NCBI GenBank assembly: GCA_009602735.1
Contig: WELA01010671.1
Span: forward strand, 324,348 to 360,157
DNA: 35,810 nt
Direction: 5' to 3'
Source: Mesotaenium endlicherianum
Lineage: Eukaryota > Streptophyta > Zygnematophyceae > Zygnematales > Mesotaeniaceae
Shown here: positions 9,056 through 31,200 of the stretch, in pieces
Position numbering within the stretch: position 1 is the stretch's first letter
Layout of the letters: every line of letters starts with the position of its first letter
The notes under the pieces: generated by a model
What the model was told of the DNA's origin: nothing
Seen by the model: only the letters and a program-made list of their open reading frames with translations
Databases searched by the model: none
Program-made: the position numbers and the translations under genes

Positions 9056-12000
9056 ATGGTGTCTGCGAGTGCAATGGCTTTGTACTCCACATCTCCCCCA
9101 TCATTTTCGACAACCCGCCATGTCGTAGCCCATAGTGCTCCAAGCGTTGAGCTTGATTTTGGAAGGCGTGGTTTGGCTTCACATCCTAGAGCTGCAAGGG
9201 GTGGCCTGTCCTCCCTCTTTGGTAAAGGATCACAGTCTCATGACTGTGCGACTTTGAGCACAAGCCAGGGAAGTGGGGATTTTCGAGGAGATATCGGTGT
9301 AGGAGGAGGCAGAGCAGGAGGGTGCTGCCCGGCTGTAAATATACCTGCTTCATCATCCTCGCATCTGAAGGAACGCAGTCCAGCATCCGTCCTTCTTGGA
9401 GTCAGCTCTGGCAGGAGTAGTAGCAGCTCGCCACTAGGAGCTAGGATGGCATGGGAGAATAGTGGCAGCATCGGGTTGCCAGCATCGGAAATTATGAGTA
9501 CCAGTGCAAGAAGGAGGTCGTCAATGTCTACAGATCAGACCCAGCCGAGATCGAGAAGTGTAGGATTCCAGCTTGGCGGAGATGGTGGAGATTCACTCCC
9601 TTCAGAATCAAGAGCCCTCGCTGCTCCTTCAAAGGGATACGTGACTTCATTTTCTCCACTGGGAGCTGATAGAGTTGAGGGTTTAAATGCGGACATTGAG
9701 TTGCAGCTCAGGGCTGATGATGTCTTCAGTCACACAGAGCTCGGAACAGGGTTTGAAGCTCTTGGAGCGCAGCTGGACACCAGCTCCCATCTGGTTGGGC
9801 TCGAAACAAGGGTAGACAGCTGGAACTACCTGACAACACAGGATCGCATGCTGCGTATGGTGGAAAGCTCTCAAGATATTCCAACCCTTGCCGAATCACC
9901 TCCAAGGAACCCTGGGGTTAGCCTCTCTGCCGATGAGGAGTATGGGCAATATCTGGTGGATGCCCAGGCTAAGCATCCCATGTTCCACGATCCCTTAGTC
10001 AAGAAGGCCTTCAGTGTTGCTGCAGCTGCCCATCAAGGACAGGTTAGTGGGTCGCGCATTGCTGAACCGGCTGTTGCTTTGCTTTTTTTGATCAGCTCTC
10101 AATTGTTTGCGGAGTAATGTAAATTACTACATTTATATCGCGTTCACTTGTAGCTCTTCTTTTACATCGCTTACATTATAGTGTAGATTACTCGTGACCT
10201 GTACAATTGGCTGCCTTACATTAAAGTTAGGTCGGCAGCGTGGTAATGTAATGTGCTGAGCCGTGTCCCTGCAGATACGGAAGGACGGGAGCCCTTACAT
10301 CAGTCACTGCGTGGGGACTGCTTTGATCCTTGCGGAGGTTTTCCAAGATAACGAGCTAGTGGCTGCGGGGCTGCTGCACGACACGCTGGATGACTCCGCC
10401 ATGACTGAGGAGCGGCTGGTGGAGTCGATCGGCAAGGATGTTGCCAACCTTGTTGTAGGGGTGAGGACATTATCCTGCTCTTATACATGCATAGGATGTG
10501 TGGGGAGTGCTCACATGTGTGAACCGAGGCAATGATCGTGGCTGCTGCATGCGGATCTGGCCTGCTCGCCTACCTGCTTGCATGCCTCTTGCTCGTCTGC
10601 TTGCATTGCCCTCCAATGCGCAAGTTAGCCGAGGTGAGGGGTGAGCAATGCCCGCGTGCTTACCCCCCCCACCCTCACGCCGCGTGTCACTTGCAGGTGA
10701 GCAAAGTGAGCAATGTGAGCCAGCTGGCGCGCGACTACCACATTGCATATAGCCACGTAAACGCCGACAAGCTGTCGGACATGGTCATTGCCATGGGCGA
10801 CGTGCGCGTGGTGCTCGTGAAACTGGCGGACCGCATCCACAACCTGCGCACCCTGGCCGCGCTCTCCCCCGCCAAGCAACGCGGGCTGGCGCAGGAGACC
10901 CGCGACGTCTTTGCGCCCCTCGCCAACCGCCTGGGCATCTCCAGCTGGAAGGGCGAGATTGAGGACACGTGCTTCAAGTACCTGGAGCCTCAGGAGTATC
11001 AGCGGCTGGAGAAGGCGGCCGCCGAGGCACGCAGCGACGCCGCGGTCCGCAGCGTCCTGGATGCGCTGGAGGCGGCCATGGAGGAGGCGGACATCGGCGA
11101 GCGCGACCTCACCGGCCGCCACAAGAACCTCTACAGCATCCACAAGAAGATGCAGAAGTAAGCTCCTGCCCTTTTCTTGGTGGCCTTTCTTTAAGCGCGC
11201 ATCGGACCTCTCCTGTCTTCTCTCCCTGTGTGTTTGCCTTGCCCTGTTTGGCACTGCCGGTTTGCCTCACCCTTGACAATTGTGCGCCGAGTCTCTCTCC
11301 CGGCGCGTCACTGACGCGGAGTTGTCTGGCTTGTTTGCAGAAAGAAACGTTCAATCGAGGGCATCAGCGACCTTAGGGGGCTGCGGCTCATTGTTTCTGA
11401 CAAAACCAGCTGCTACCGCGCCCTGGAGGTTGTGCACGCCATGTGGCCGTCCGTTGGCGAAGGGCACTCCAAGGACTACATCAAATCTCCCAAGGAGAAT
11501 GGGTACGCTCTCAGCCCTCCTCGCCTTGTCATGGGCCTTGCAGCTTTGTGCATGTTCTCATCTGCACGATGCGTCTGTCCCTCGGCTGTTCCCATCTGAA
11601 TTAGCTCGTCCAGATTTGTCAAACGTGGTTGTTCTGTGCTGCCGAGGTGCCTGAGAAGCCTCGTATTTGCCGGTCACTGTTGAAGCAGCTCCACGGTGTG
11701 CTCGGCGCCTATGCTTCTCTGCAAAGGAAGGCAGATTCTTCTTCCTCCGGCTGGGCTTGACCTCCATGCAGCCGAGGCGCGGCTGGCTGCCTCCACACGG
11801 CTGCGGTGCGGATGCCTTCGGTCTGGCTGCGGTGCGGCGGCTGCTAGTCTTAGCCCGGTCAATATCTGATGGCGGTCTGGGTCTGTGTGTGTCATGAGGC
11901 GTGCAGGTACCAGTCCCTGCACACCGTGGTGAAGGGCCCTGATGGCGTGCACGTGGAGATCCAGATCCGCACGGCCGACATGCACCACCAGGCCGAGCTC

Positions 12001-12921
12001 GGGATGGCGGCCCACTGGCGCTACAAGGAGGGGGAGAAGCAGCACTCCAAGTCCACCGTGCAGAAGGTGGAGTGGGCGCGCATAATGCTGGCCTGGAGCA
12101 CAGAGATTAACGACCACAAGCTCCGCGCCGTGTCCGGACGCCCCCAGCCGAAGCCTCTGTGCCCGTTCCCGCACCATCTGGAAGGGTGCCCGTATGCGAA
12201 CGGGTCCGCGGCCTGCGCGGCGCCCTCCCTGGAGGACGAGCATGACCCCGTCGCGTTCGTTTTTGTGGACGAGGACGAGGTGAGGGCTTGGCAGCAAGCA
12301 GCACCCTCTGCTCTTTCCATTCCTGTAGTTGCCCTGTGGAGCTTGGTAGTCTTTGTTGTGTCACTCCGCTCCTTTGTATGATCCATCTGGGCTTTCTTGC
12401 ATGTCGTGTTTAGTCAGCAGGTACACTGTTGCTTTGAATGCTCAAATCCTTGGTATCATAGGAGGCATATGGTGTAAATTGGTGCTGCAGCACATGTTCT
12501 GAAGGCGAGGTGGTTTGCGGGTGTTTCTTTTCTCTGGGTATGTCAGGTGAGCTTGAGGGAGCTACCAGCGCGCTCCACTGTGGCCGATGTCATCAGAATG
12601 TGTGTGGAGGCTGACAGTAGCCACAAGTCCAGCAGCAAGAGAGAGGTTCGGGTCATGGTGCACGACAAGGTTGCCGAGGCGACGCAGGTTGTGCGCGCGG
12701 GTGACGTGCTCAAGCTGGTCCGGGTGGCTGTTAAGCCGCAGCCCCCGCTTGTACATAGCGATCCGGAACCGTGGCGCACGATAGGACTGGATGAGTTTGC
12801 TGTAGAGAGGGAGAGGCAGCGCCTTGCCAAGTGGTTCAGCTCCGAGAGCCGGAAGGAGAGCAACGAGCCGACGACGCCGACGACGCCCTCGGAACGAGCG
12901 AGGAGCGTAGTCAAAGTCTAG
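9056..12921 (+). CDS. RSH: Plastid RelA/SpoT homologue, RSH2/3 type, (p)ppGpp synthetase/hydrolase
   Basis: Six exons with consistent phases: 9056-10042, 10275-10460, 10697-11157, 11341-11502, 11907-12279, 12547-12921 (stop TAG), 847 residues. The start is chosen because the sequence after it ([15 protein letters not shown], then GGLSSLF) matches the plastid-targeting N-terminus of plant RSH2/3; ATGs at 9053 and 9017 are in frame and possible. Residues 1 to about 300 are a Ser-rich transit/linker region. The HD hydrolase domain (about 305-470) keeps the metal-site motifs [12 protein letters not shown] (364-365, LLHDTLDD) and LADRIHN (D436). The synthetase domain (about 520-640) keeps [19 protein letters not shown] (D555), NGYQSLHT and the catalytic E616 in VEIQIRT, ending [10 protein letters not shown] weak TGS-like segment (about 720-780) follows. 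Both activities therefore look intact. In plastids these enzymes make and degrade ppGpp to tune transcription and translation. I see no ACT domain or EF hand, which argues against RSH1 and CRSH. Confidence 0.95.
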
Positions 12922-15219
12922 AGCAGGCGTGCGAGCCCCGATACACGGAGTGGGGCAACTTACACTTGCCCCCTTTGACACAGTAGAACCATTCATTTGT
13001 TTATTGCACCACGCGCGCAGTACATTCTTTGGCTAGGGAGGCGGTGGCACGCGGCCCCCTCCAACAGTGATAAAGGGCAAGGTCAAAAAATAAGTGCAGT
13101 CCTCCTTGCGGCGTAACTGGCCTCTGGGGAAGTAGATGTTCAGGTGGTTGGGCTTCTTCTTAGATGTACATAATTCATAGTGGAGGGAGAAGTTTCTGTA
13201 GGGTTTGCTGCTGTAGGAGCAGTTTGTACATATCACGCTTTTATGAGAATATCGATGTTGTCTGGGTTCTTTGCTAGTAGTGTTGGCCGTTTTGAGCACT
13301 TGTGTAGCTGTACATATATAGTATGGGCATCTTGCAGAATGTATACAGCTGGTCCCTTTCACTACAAATGTTGTTCTCTGATATGAGCCTCACTTTCCCT
13401 ATATATGTGCTAGCTTATATGGAAGCATTTCCTCCTTAAGATATGCACTTCTTGATGTGATCATATACATGTATTGTTTTCTGGGATCTCTTCTTTGGAT
13501 ATTCTACTTCATGAGAACACACGCCATATACCAAATTCTCATGGAACTAGCTACACTAAAACTTGCAAATTTGTTGCAGCAGATTGAATCATAGCCAATC
13601 ACATGGCTGCATTTAGGAGATATCTTTTACTCCACAACCTTCAATCCATGAGGGGGCCACATCTCCCCCTCACGAAGTGCTTCGTACAATGACGATCACG
13701 AGAGTCGACGGTGCCCGTCAACACTCAGCCAGAATGTTTCTCACAGAAAGCTATCAGATGCCCAGTCACAGGACACAAAAACCAAGCAGCCAGCCATGGC
13801 GGCCAAACTCATGCCCAGCCACACCCCCCCATCCCTCCCCCATATTTACTCTTAAAAAGAACTCGGTGCGTCGGAGTGCCCACACCCACGACCTCGTCCG
13901 CACGTCCCAGTGGACACCAAGCGTTGTGGAGTCCCGCCATGGCTGGCCATGACCGTTCTGCGCCACACTGATCTCACATCTGACGAAGAAAGAGGGCGAG
14001 TAAGGGGCGGAGCTAACATTCATGAGTCGCCAGCCCAGTGGAACCGACTGAAACCCCCTCGGACCTTCTGGACCATCTCGAATCGAACAACAAAACATCG
14101 CGACCTCACCATTGGACGTGCACGCACGGTCTGGTTTGGGTACGTAACCTTACGATAGGTACTACGGAGAGAGCAGAGGTTCGCTCTCACAACTGCACTG
14201 TGAGGGGGGCCTTAACAGAAACGTGCAAACTGGTGCACATATTGGAGATGGTTTTCATTTTTGTGAGGGCCTGCAATATTCTCATTCTTACGTAACTACG
14301 ACCGCACGTGCGTCGATCAACAATCAAACAGCAACACACATGTCACCACTCCCTCCCCTCTCTTCCAGCTCCCTCCATCCCGTAATCTCTCAGGGAAGCC
14401 AGGATGGTCATGTTCCTTACGCTGTCCACCAGCGCCCTCCCATGTCGACATCCCCTCACAATATCACTATTGCAGGGAGCGCCCCCTCCCACAATCTCTT
14501 TCATTGTGTTTGTTCGGCGAGGCGAAGCGTCGCCATGGCCACTAGCTCTCCCACCATGGTGCAGCACGGTTACAAAAAGTGCATAAGAGGGCGTAATCCT
14601 GGCGCGTGCAGCAGGTCCATTTCATCGACTGGCCGCACCAATTCATCCTCTCAGAACGTTCTCGGCTATTGTACACATACACCCCCCCTTGCGGCCGAGT
14701 CGGTCTTCACCAGCTAGATACAATCTCGCTCTTGATCGCAGTAACCGTAACGCACAACCCACGGAGAAAGGCAAAGACGCGCCTCTCACAAACCTTATGT
14801 GACCGGTGCCTTTTTGAACACCGCCGTAAACTCTAACACCAAAAAATGTGAGTTGTGGTACAGCACATAACTTTGCTGTATAATTTGAGGTTGAAAATCA
14901 TGTGAAGTTGTGTTGCAGCACGTACATAGAACCAACGCGGCAAGAAATAAATACACTCCGGAACGGAGATGTTTTCTTTGGTGCTGATCTAGGTGCAATA
15001 CATATGGAGGCAAGCCCCAATGAGAACTAACTACATGCAGAAGCAAGCGCAACTCGTGCAAGAATGCACAGCATCTGACTTCAAAAGTTTCCTACAATGC
15101 ATGCCTGTCTACGAGACTGAATACAATCACCATCTAATAATAATTAATGAATCTAAATGCCGGGCTCTGAGATGGAACTTGCTGACTAATTATAATTACG
15201 AGGAAAGGATGATACGTGC
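12922..15219. other. Convergent spacer between RSH and VAL 3' ends
   Basis: No supported gene. It should hold both 3' untranslated regions. Short hairpin-forming G/C runs occur (GAGGGGG...CCCCCTC near 13650-13671). A 110-codon minus-strand frame at 14098-13766 has no recognisable domain and was not accepted. No long repeat was noticed. Confidence 0.45.
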
Positions 15220-25709
<10,490 letters not shown>

Positions 25710-25881
25710 GGTCACACCACTCCACAACCCTTCTTAGTTGCCGCTAACATTGGCCGCTCTTTCAACGATATTCATTGATGCAACATGCTACATAACACGC
25801 ACTCGTAATCAAGTCACCGACTGGGCCCATTCTAAGCCTTAAAGATGCGCGCACTTGCATTAGGCGTTCGATTGGCGTTGC

Positions 25882-26159
25882 CACGTGGGATGGGCATGCA
25901 GTTTTTTAGACCGCGTTAGGACGAGCCATGTATGTATCTGTAGCGCTCTGGTAGCGCTGGTAGTTTTTGTTTAACTTTTATATGACCGTACGTCAACCGT
26001 GTCCACTCCAGCGTTTTCGCGCCGAGTCGAAAGACAAGCGAGTGGTTAGCTAATGTAAATGTGAGGGCGTGTTATACTAACAGGCTCAGGCCCTGCTATA
26101 TTGAAAAGTGAGTAAATCATTATACAGCCGGAAAGTAGTCGGGGCATGCAGTACATGCA
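25882..26159. promoter_or_regulatory. G-box plus three RY motifs upstream of VAL
   Basis: CACGTG (G-box) at 25882-25887 and CATGCA (RY core) at 25895-25900, 26145-26150 and 26154-26159. All lie 170-450 bases before the VAL ATG (25709, minus strand) and also upstream of the small plus-strand gene at 26583. RY sites are the known target of ABI3/VAL-type B3 domains, and paired RY plus G-box is a known plant promoter arrangement. Regulation is inferred from motif presence only. Confidence 0.5.
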
Positions 26160-26582
26160 GCTTATCTAGTTTGACTGTTTGAGATGAGGTGAGACGCTTG
26201 CTGGGGCCCTACAGCTGTGATGATTTAAATTGCAATAGTTGGGACTTCTGCCAACTTCTGCAGCAAAAATTCGGTGGCCGGATTTTACTCGCGTGCAGAA
26301 CTGTCGGTCGATACGACCTGGATACGACTGACAAATTTAAGTGCACGTATTTGCCGTAAACTTTGCGGCCATCTGCAGTCTCCACCGACGTGATTTGAAG
26401 AAATGTCCCAGGTGCTCCGCGCTGACGAGTACAGGCTCGTCATTCGCTTAGTATGAGCTGGTATGAACTCGTACAAAAGCAGGAAGCAGTCATGGTGGTC
26501 TCTGGAGCATGCCTTGGAAAACTCAAGGAAGTGAGGCTGGCTCGTTCATTAGATCGAAAAAATTGCGTCTAGCGAGGGCACT

Positions 26583-27204
26583 ATGGATGACATGTCTGAC
26601 CAAAGTGCATCAGCGACTTTTGTTCTCGACAAGGAGGAGCCACAGACATTCACAGTCGCCCTCCGTGGTATCGCAAAAAGCATATGCACTTGCACACGCA
26701 CGAGCCACAAGAGGAACATATTGTAGGGATACACGTAGCCCATAGTATGGACCTTAGCATCAACGATGTAGGATATGTTTCGGACGTGATAAATTCTTCT
26801 AACCATTAATTTCTGTGTATAATGCAGATGGTAATCTTGCTGATGGTCTCGTGCAATTGAAGGAAGAATTCATGTCGATGCTTTCTACTTATCTGGCCTC
26901 TCAAGGTCCCATTTCGACAGGTGCCTATACTACCGCCTCAGCACGTCTTTAACCTCTTGCTGACATGCTTTTGATGGGTCAGCTAGAGTGGTTGTTGTGG
27001 AAGCATGAGCTTTCGCAGAATACTACGTTGTGACAGAATCGTGAGACTGTTGAACATGGTTAGATGCTTTGTGCTTTCCCATGCACCTGTTTCCCTCTAG
27101 GGCTGATGATTTGATGCTTCATGCTCACCCGTGCTTTGTTTCTCTTAAGTGCAGATGATCCGATGCCGTGGGAAGCTGACTCCGACAGTGATGTCGCCGA
27201 ATGA
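26583..27204 (+). CDS. Small acidic protein, tentatively GON7-like KEOPS subunit
   Basis: Three exons in matching phase 1: 26583-26667, 26828-26920, 27155-27204 (stop TGA), giving 75 residues. Acceptors are good: CTAAC branch-like sequence then TAATGCAG, and TTAAGTGCAG. The donor of exon 2 is ACAG|GTGCCT; the exon 1 donor could be 26664 or 26667 (both in phase). The protein has an N-terminal stretch with EEPQTFTV, an amphipathic helix (GLVQLKEEFMSMLSTYL) and an acidic end (WEADSDSD). Layout and length resemble GON7/DUF4611, the small disordered-tailed subunit of the KEOPS complex that makes t6A in tRNA. That resemblance comes from memory and is weak, so the name is not assigned. It is transcribed away from VAL across an 873-bp shared upstream region. 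Confidence 0.55.
27062..27170 (+). repeat. Imperfect tandem duplication (~52 bp) over a 3' splice site
   Basis: Copy 1 (about 27062-27115) and copy 2 (about 27112-27170) share the order GATGCTT, TGC, CCC.TGC, TGTTTC.CT, then GATGAT..GATG. The second copy contains the functional AG of the small gene's exon 3 (GTGCAG|ATGATCC). In the first copy the AG is lost (GGGCTG ATGATTT). Confidence 0.55.
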
Positions 27205-28298
27205 GAGCTTTTAGCAGGCTATGTCACTTATGTTATGCACAACGGGTGAGCTCCACTGATGCATAATCTCGCGACGGGCATTAACACGTTATTCAGTGGT
27301 TATTGCTGGTCATATCGTTCATATATGGGCATAGTTGTCTGATCCATGTTAATCAGAAGCATGAAGTGGATAACTCTCATGTTCAGCTGGTTGTGAAGGT
27401 TGAACGTCACCATGCAACCACGCAGCTCAGATAAGTGTTCGTTGCGGCCAGAACTAGCATATGCAATGGTACGTTTAGATCGAAGAACGGCTTGAACATA
27501 GACATAAGGGAAATGGTAGCTCCCGATACAGGTCAATATGTACATAACTTTGTGGGCTGTGAGGGGTGCCTAATAGTTGGCTTTGGAAAGAAGTTGCCTC
27601 ATTTCCTGTACAACCAGAAGTTGTCGGCACCAAAACATGGACACCATCTTGCACCATCTTGCTTATTTAGATCTTGTTTGTGGAACACCTCACTTTCAAA
27701 AATTGCGGAATATTTCTTGAACATGTACGCACTTGAATAGTTGCAGCTCTTCGTTTACTGGGCAGACAAAACAACCCCAAATTCGTCAAAATTTGTATGT
27801 ATTGTGTGCAAACCTTTCAATACACAGTGTTCATAGATGTCAGGTAGTACTGCAAGCAACACCGGTTGAACCAAAGCCAAATTATTAGAAATTGTTGAAA
27901 CATGCAAGGAGATAGCACTCAGTAACGTTCTCAATGCTCTACCTTGACTGCTTACCTCGTGTGTAGTATACAATTATTTCCTTTTACTCTAATGCTTACT
28001 AGCTGCACATACCTGACAATTAATACCCCCCGCCATCCCCTATGGGGATGTACTATTGTCCTCCGATTAAGCAGGGCTTTTTCTGACGCTTCGTCTCAGT
28101 GCATCAAATGCATTGCAGACCTACCGATATACAAAATATGCGGTCATGGTGAAGCCTCCAGAGAATGAGATCTTACTGATTTTGAACGATATAAACCAAC
28201 GAGCTCAGCTAGGAACTGGAGAACACTCTGACAGACCACACTGAGACGGTAACGCATCATAGACAACCTAGTCCACCTCCTCCTCCTCTTCATCTACG
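27205..28298. other. Spacer between the small gene and cyclin L, no gene seen
   Basis: Only short frames without recognisable products on either strand. It should contain the 3' ends of two convergent transcripts (small gene, plus; cyclin L, minus). Confidence 0.45.
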
Positions 28299-31200
28299 CT
28301 ATGAGGTGCCCCTAGACCTCTCGTATGGGTGGTGCCGATGGCTGCGGTCCTTTTCTCGCACGAGTATGTGTGATCCAGAATACCCTCCACGCTCGCGATC
28401 TGCACACCAGAAGCACAGAGCACTCGTGATTAAGTTCCTGTCGTTCACGGCTACGACAAGCGAGCAACCAAGCTACACCCTTCGGTGCATTCGTGTAGAA
28501 TTTGTGGCATTGCTGCAGCATCTGAAGAAACCCTACACTTAAGCCACCCCGAGAAAGCATGCCGTAGAAAGCATGAAAACCCGGAAGGCCAAACACTCTT
28601 AGAAAACTAAGCATGAGCAGCTGTCAGAAAGCCGGCACAACTAACCTCGCGATGACTGCTGGCGCCCCTTGTCCGAATAACCTGCCAAAAAGGAGCCAGC
28701 CACCTGCTTAGTAGACCAACCAAGTCTCTGACAGCAGCGATAGCTCAGGGCCGGGACGTGCCCTAAGAGACTGTCTCCAAGCTTACCAAAATGCTCAGAT
28801 GTGGTGCGTCCCCCCAGCCTGGCACCCATTCGCTCAAACCTACAGAGCGCTTTCTACAATTGCGGGACAAACGATATCGCTGACGGAGCAATTCTCAACG
28901 ACGCCAAAGGAACAGCCCATTGTCCTGCAATAAGAGCAGGGGCGGCGGGGAGCAAGGTCGCGATTGTTTGAACGGACCATCACTCTGAGACCAGCAACCA
29001 ATAAGCTGCAAACATATTTTCCTGTCCAGAGATGTAAAAATTACTGGCCTCAGCGTTTGCACGTGGATCCCCCCGCCCCGTCATATAGCCACCAGAGGCA
29101 CATCTTGAGCCCACAGAGCGAAAGTACAGTAGATTCCGAAATAACTCCAAAACATCCAGAATATCTCCCAACAAACACCAAAGCACCTTCCAAAAGCATT
29201 CAAAACTATACCCAAAAAAAGACCTACCAAAACTAGACGTGCACAGGAGCACACAGGGCAGTGGCACCAACCGCAGCCGAGAGGGGCCAGACTCAAAGCG
29301 GTGTGTCAGAACTACTGAACACAACGTCGCCCTCGCCCTCACTCTTCCCCGGAAGCCATACCTGCATCTCGAAGGCGCTCTTTGTGGTGGTCCCGCTCTT
29401 TGGCCCGCTCCTTCTCGCGCTCGCGCTCCCTGACCCGGACCTCCCCTCTGTCGCGCTCTCGGTCGCGCTCCCGCTCCCTCTCCCTCTCTCTCTCCCTCTC
29501 TCTGCCCCGGTGGTCCCGCTCCTTCTCTCTCTCCTTGCTCCTGCCCGACAGCTCCCCCCCCGGGGCCTCCGTCGACTTTTCCAGCACAGGCTTCTGTTTC
29601 TCCGGGGGGGGAGGCGTGCGTCTCTCCAAGGGGGCCTCTTTCTCGGCCTTGACACCCTTTGCTGTATCTACTGCCGCCGCCGCTGCTGCCGCTGCTATTG
29701 CTGCTGTAGCTGCTGCTGCGGCCGCTGCGGCCGCTGCCGCGGTACCATCGGCTTTCACAAACTCCCCGACGGTATTGGCATCAGGCTCCTCTATCTCCTC
29801 TTCCACTTCGTTCAGAACGTCCAACGCACTCGCTGGTATGATGATGTCTGCGGCAGGAGCCTCCGCCATCAGTAACGGCTGAGAAGCGGGAGCAGGCGCG
29901 GGAGCAGGAGCGGGAGGGGGAGGGGTGACTACCCCGTTCCCAGCGTGCTTCAACACGCCTGGCATTTCCTGCTTGTCCACAGCAGGCACAGACACGGACG
30001 GCACTGACAAGGCACTCAACGTCGGGAGCCACAATGGCACGATAATTTGGCAACTTCCACAGAAGCGGGAGCATCAAGCGACAGACACATCACTTGTCAT
30101 GGTCGCAGTTGGTCATTGATACACAATTTAGGGTTTAGGGGAGCCAGTCCCGCAGCCATGGAAATTGAATGAAACAGCCGGGCATGAATATGCTCGTCCT
30201 ATGGCTCACATGGAGCACTATGAGCCCGTGCCTCCTCACAGACCCCTAGCTGATGCTTGACCCCAAGCCGAGAAATGCACCAGCTCCGTACCTGAGGTTC
30301 GGGGGGAGGCTCCCAGGCTCGGGTGGACAGCACAAAGGAAGCCCCCTTGCTGACCTCGATATACTCAGCCTTGGGCCTCTCATACAACTCCGCCAGGACG
30401 CGACAGATCTCGTCAATCTCCTCCTTCTCCGCGTCAAAGACGAGCCACCACGGAGGATCCTCCGGCAGAGGGATGCCCGCCCTCCTGGCTGCAGCATAGA
30501 TGACGCCACATGCCACCACCTCGCTCTTGAAGCGCACGCACAGCGTCGTCCTCAAGCTGCAGGACAGGACAGCCAGAACCGAGGAGTGTGCGTCAGAATA
30601 TCGCTTAGCCTCATTTTAGGTTACCAGGCGCGGCGATAGTTCCTCAGCACAGAGCATGAGCTCTGTCCAGCAACTGTGACTCGGAAGCATCAGCCTCGAA
30701 TCGATGTGCCCCCGGATCGAGCAACTGTAATTTGGGACTCTTTGTTCGTCCTTGAAGTTTCGAGCCCCTGCTGCCCCTGCCCCCTGCTGCCTCTGCCTGC
30801 CTCTGCTGCCCCTGCCTGCCCCTGCCTCGTATCAGGTTGGATGAGGCTTGCCAAAATAAAGTGAGCAAGGGCTTCAGAGATAGAGGAGAGTGGATTGCAT
30901 CGCAAGGCAGGATGGCTACTCCAGGCATACTTATACACAAAGAGGGGTGCACTGAGACTGTAAGGTGAAAAGAAGTTGACACTTGGCAAATATCAAAAGA
31001 GGGGCCGTCTAGGATTATCCAAGGAGGGGTGCATTGAGATGGTAAGGTAAACGAGGGTTGGACAGTTTTTTTAAAAACAAGTGCCTAAAGAAGGGTGCTC
31101 ACCTATCATTGGCTAGACTCCAGGCCTCCTGGCTGACCGTGCTGTCTTCGACTTCAAGCAGGTTCAGGTAGTTGAAGATGAACTTGTGCGGATGCTCCAC

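Noticed and set aside
30127..30140. Telomere end or interstitial telomere array
   Set aside because: Only two TTTAGGG units, inside a cyclin L intron; at most a telo-box.
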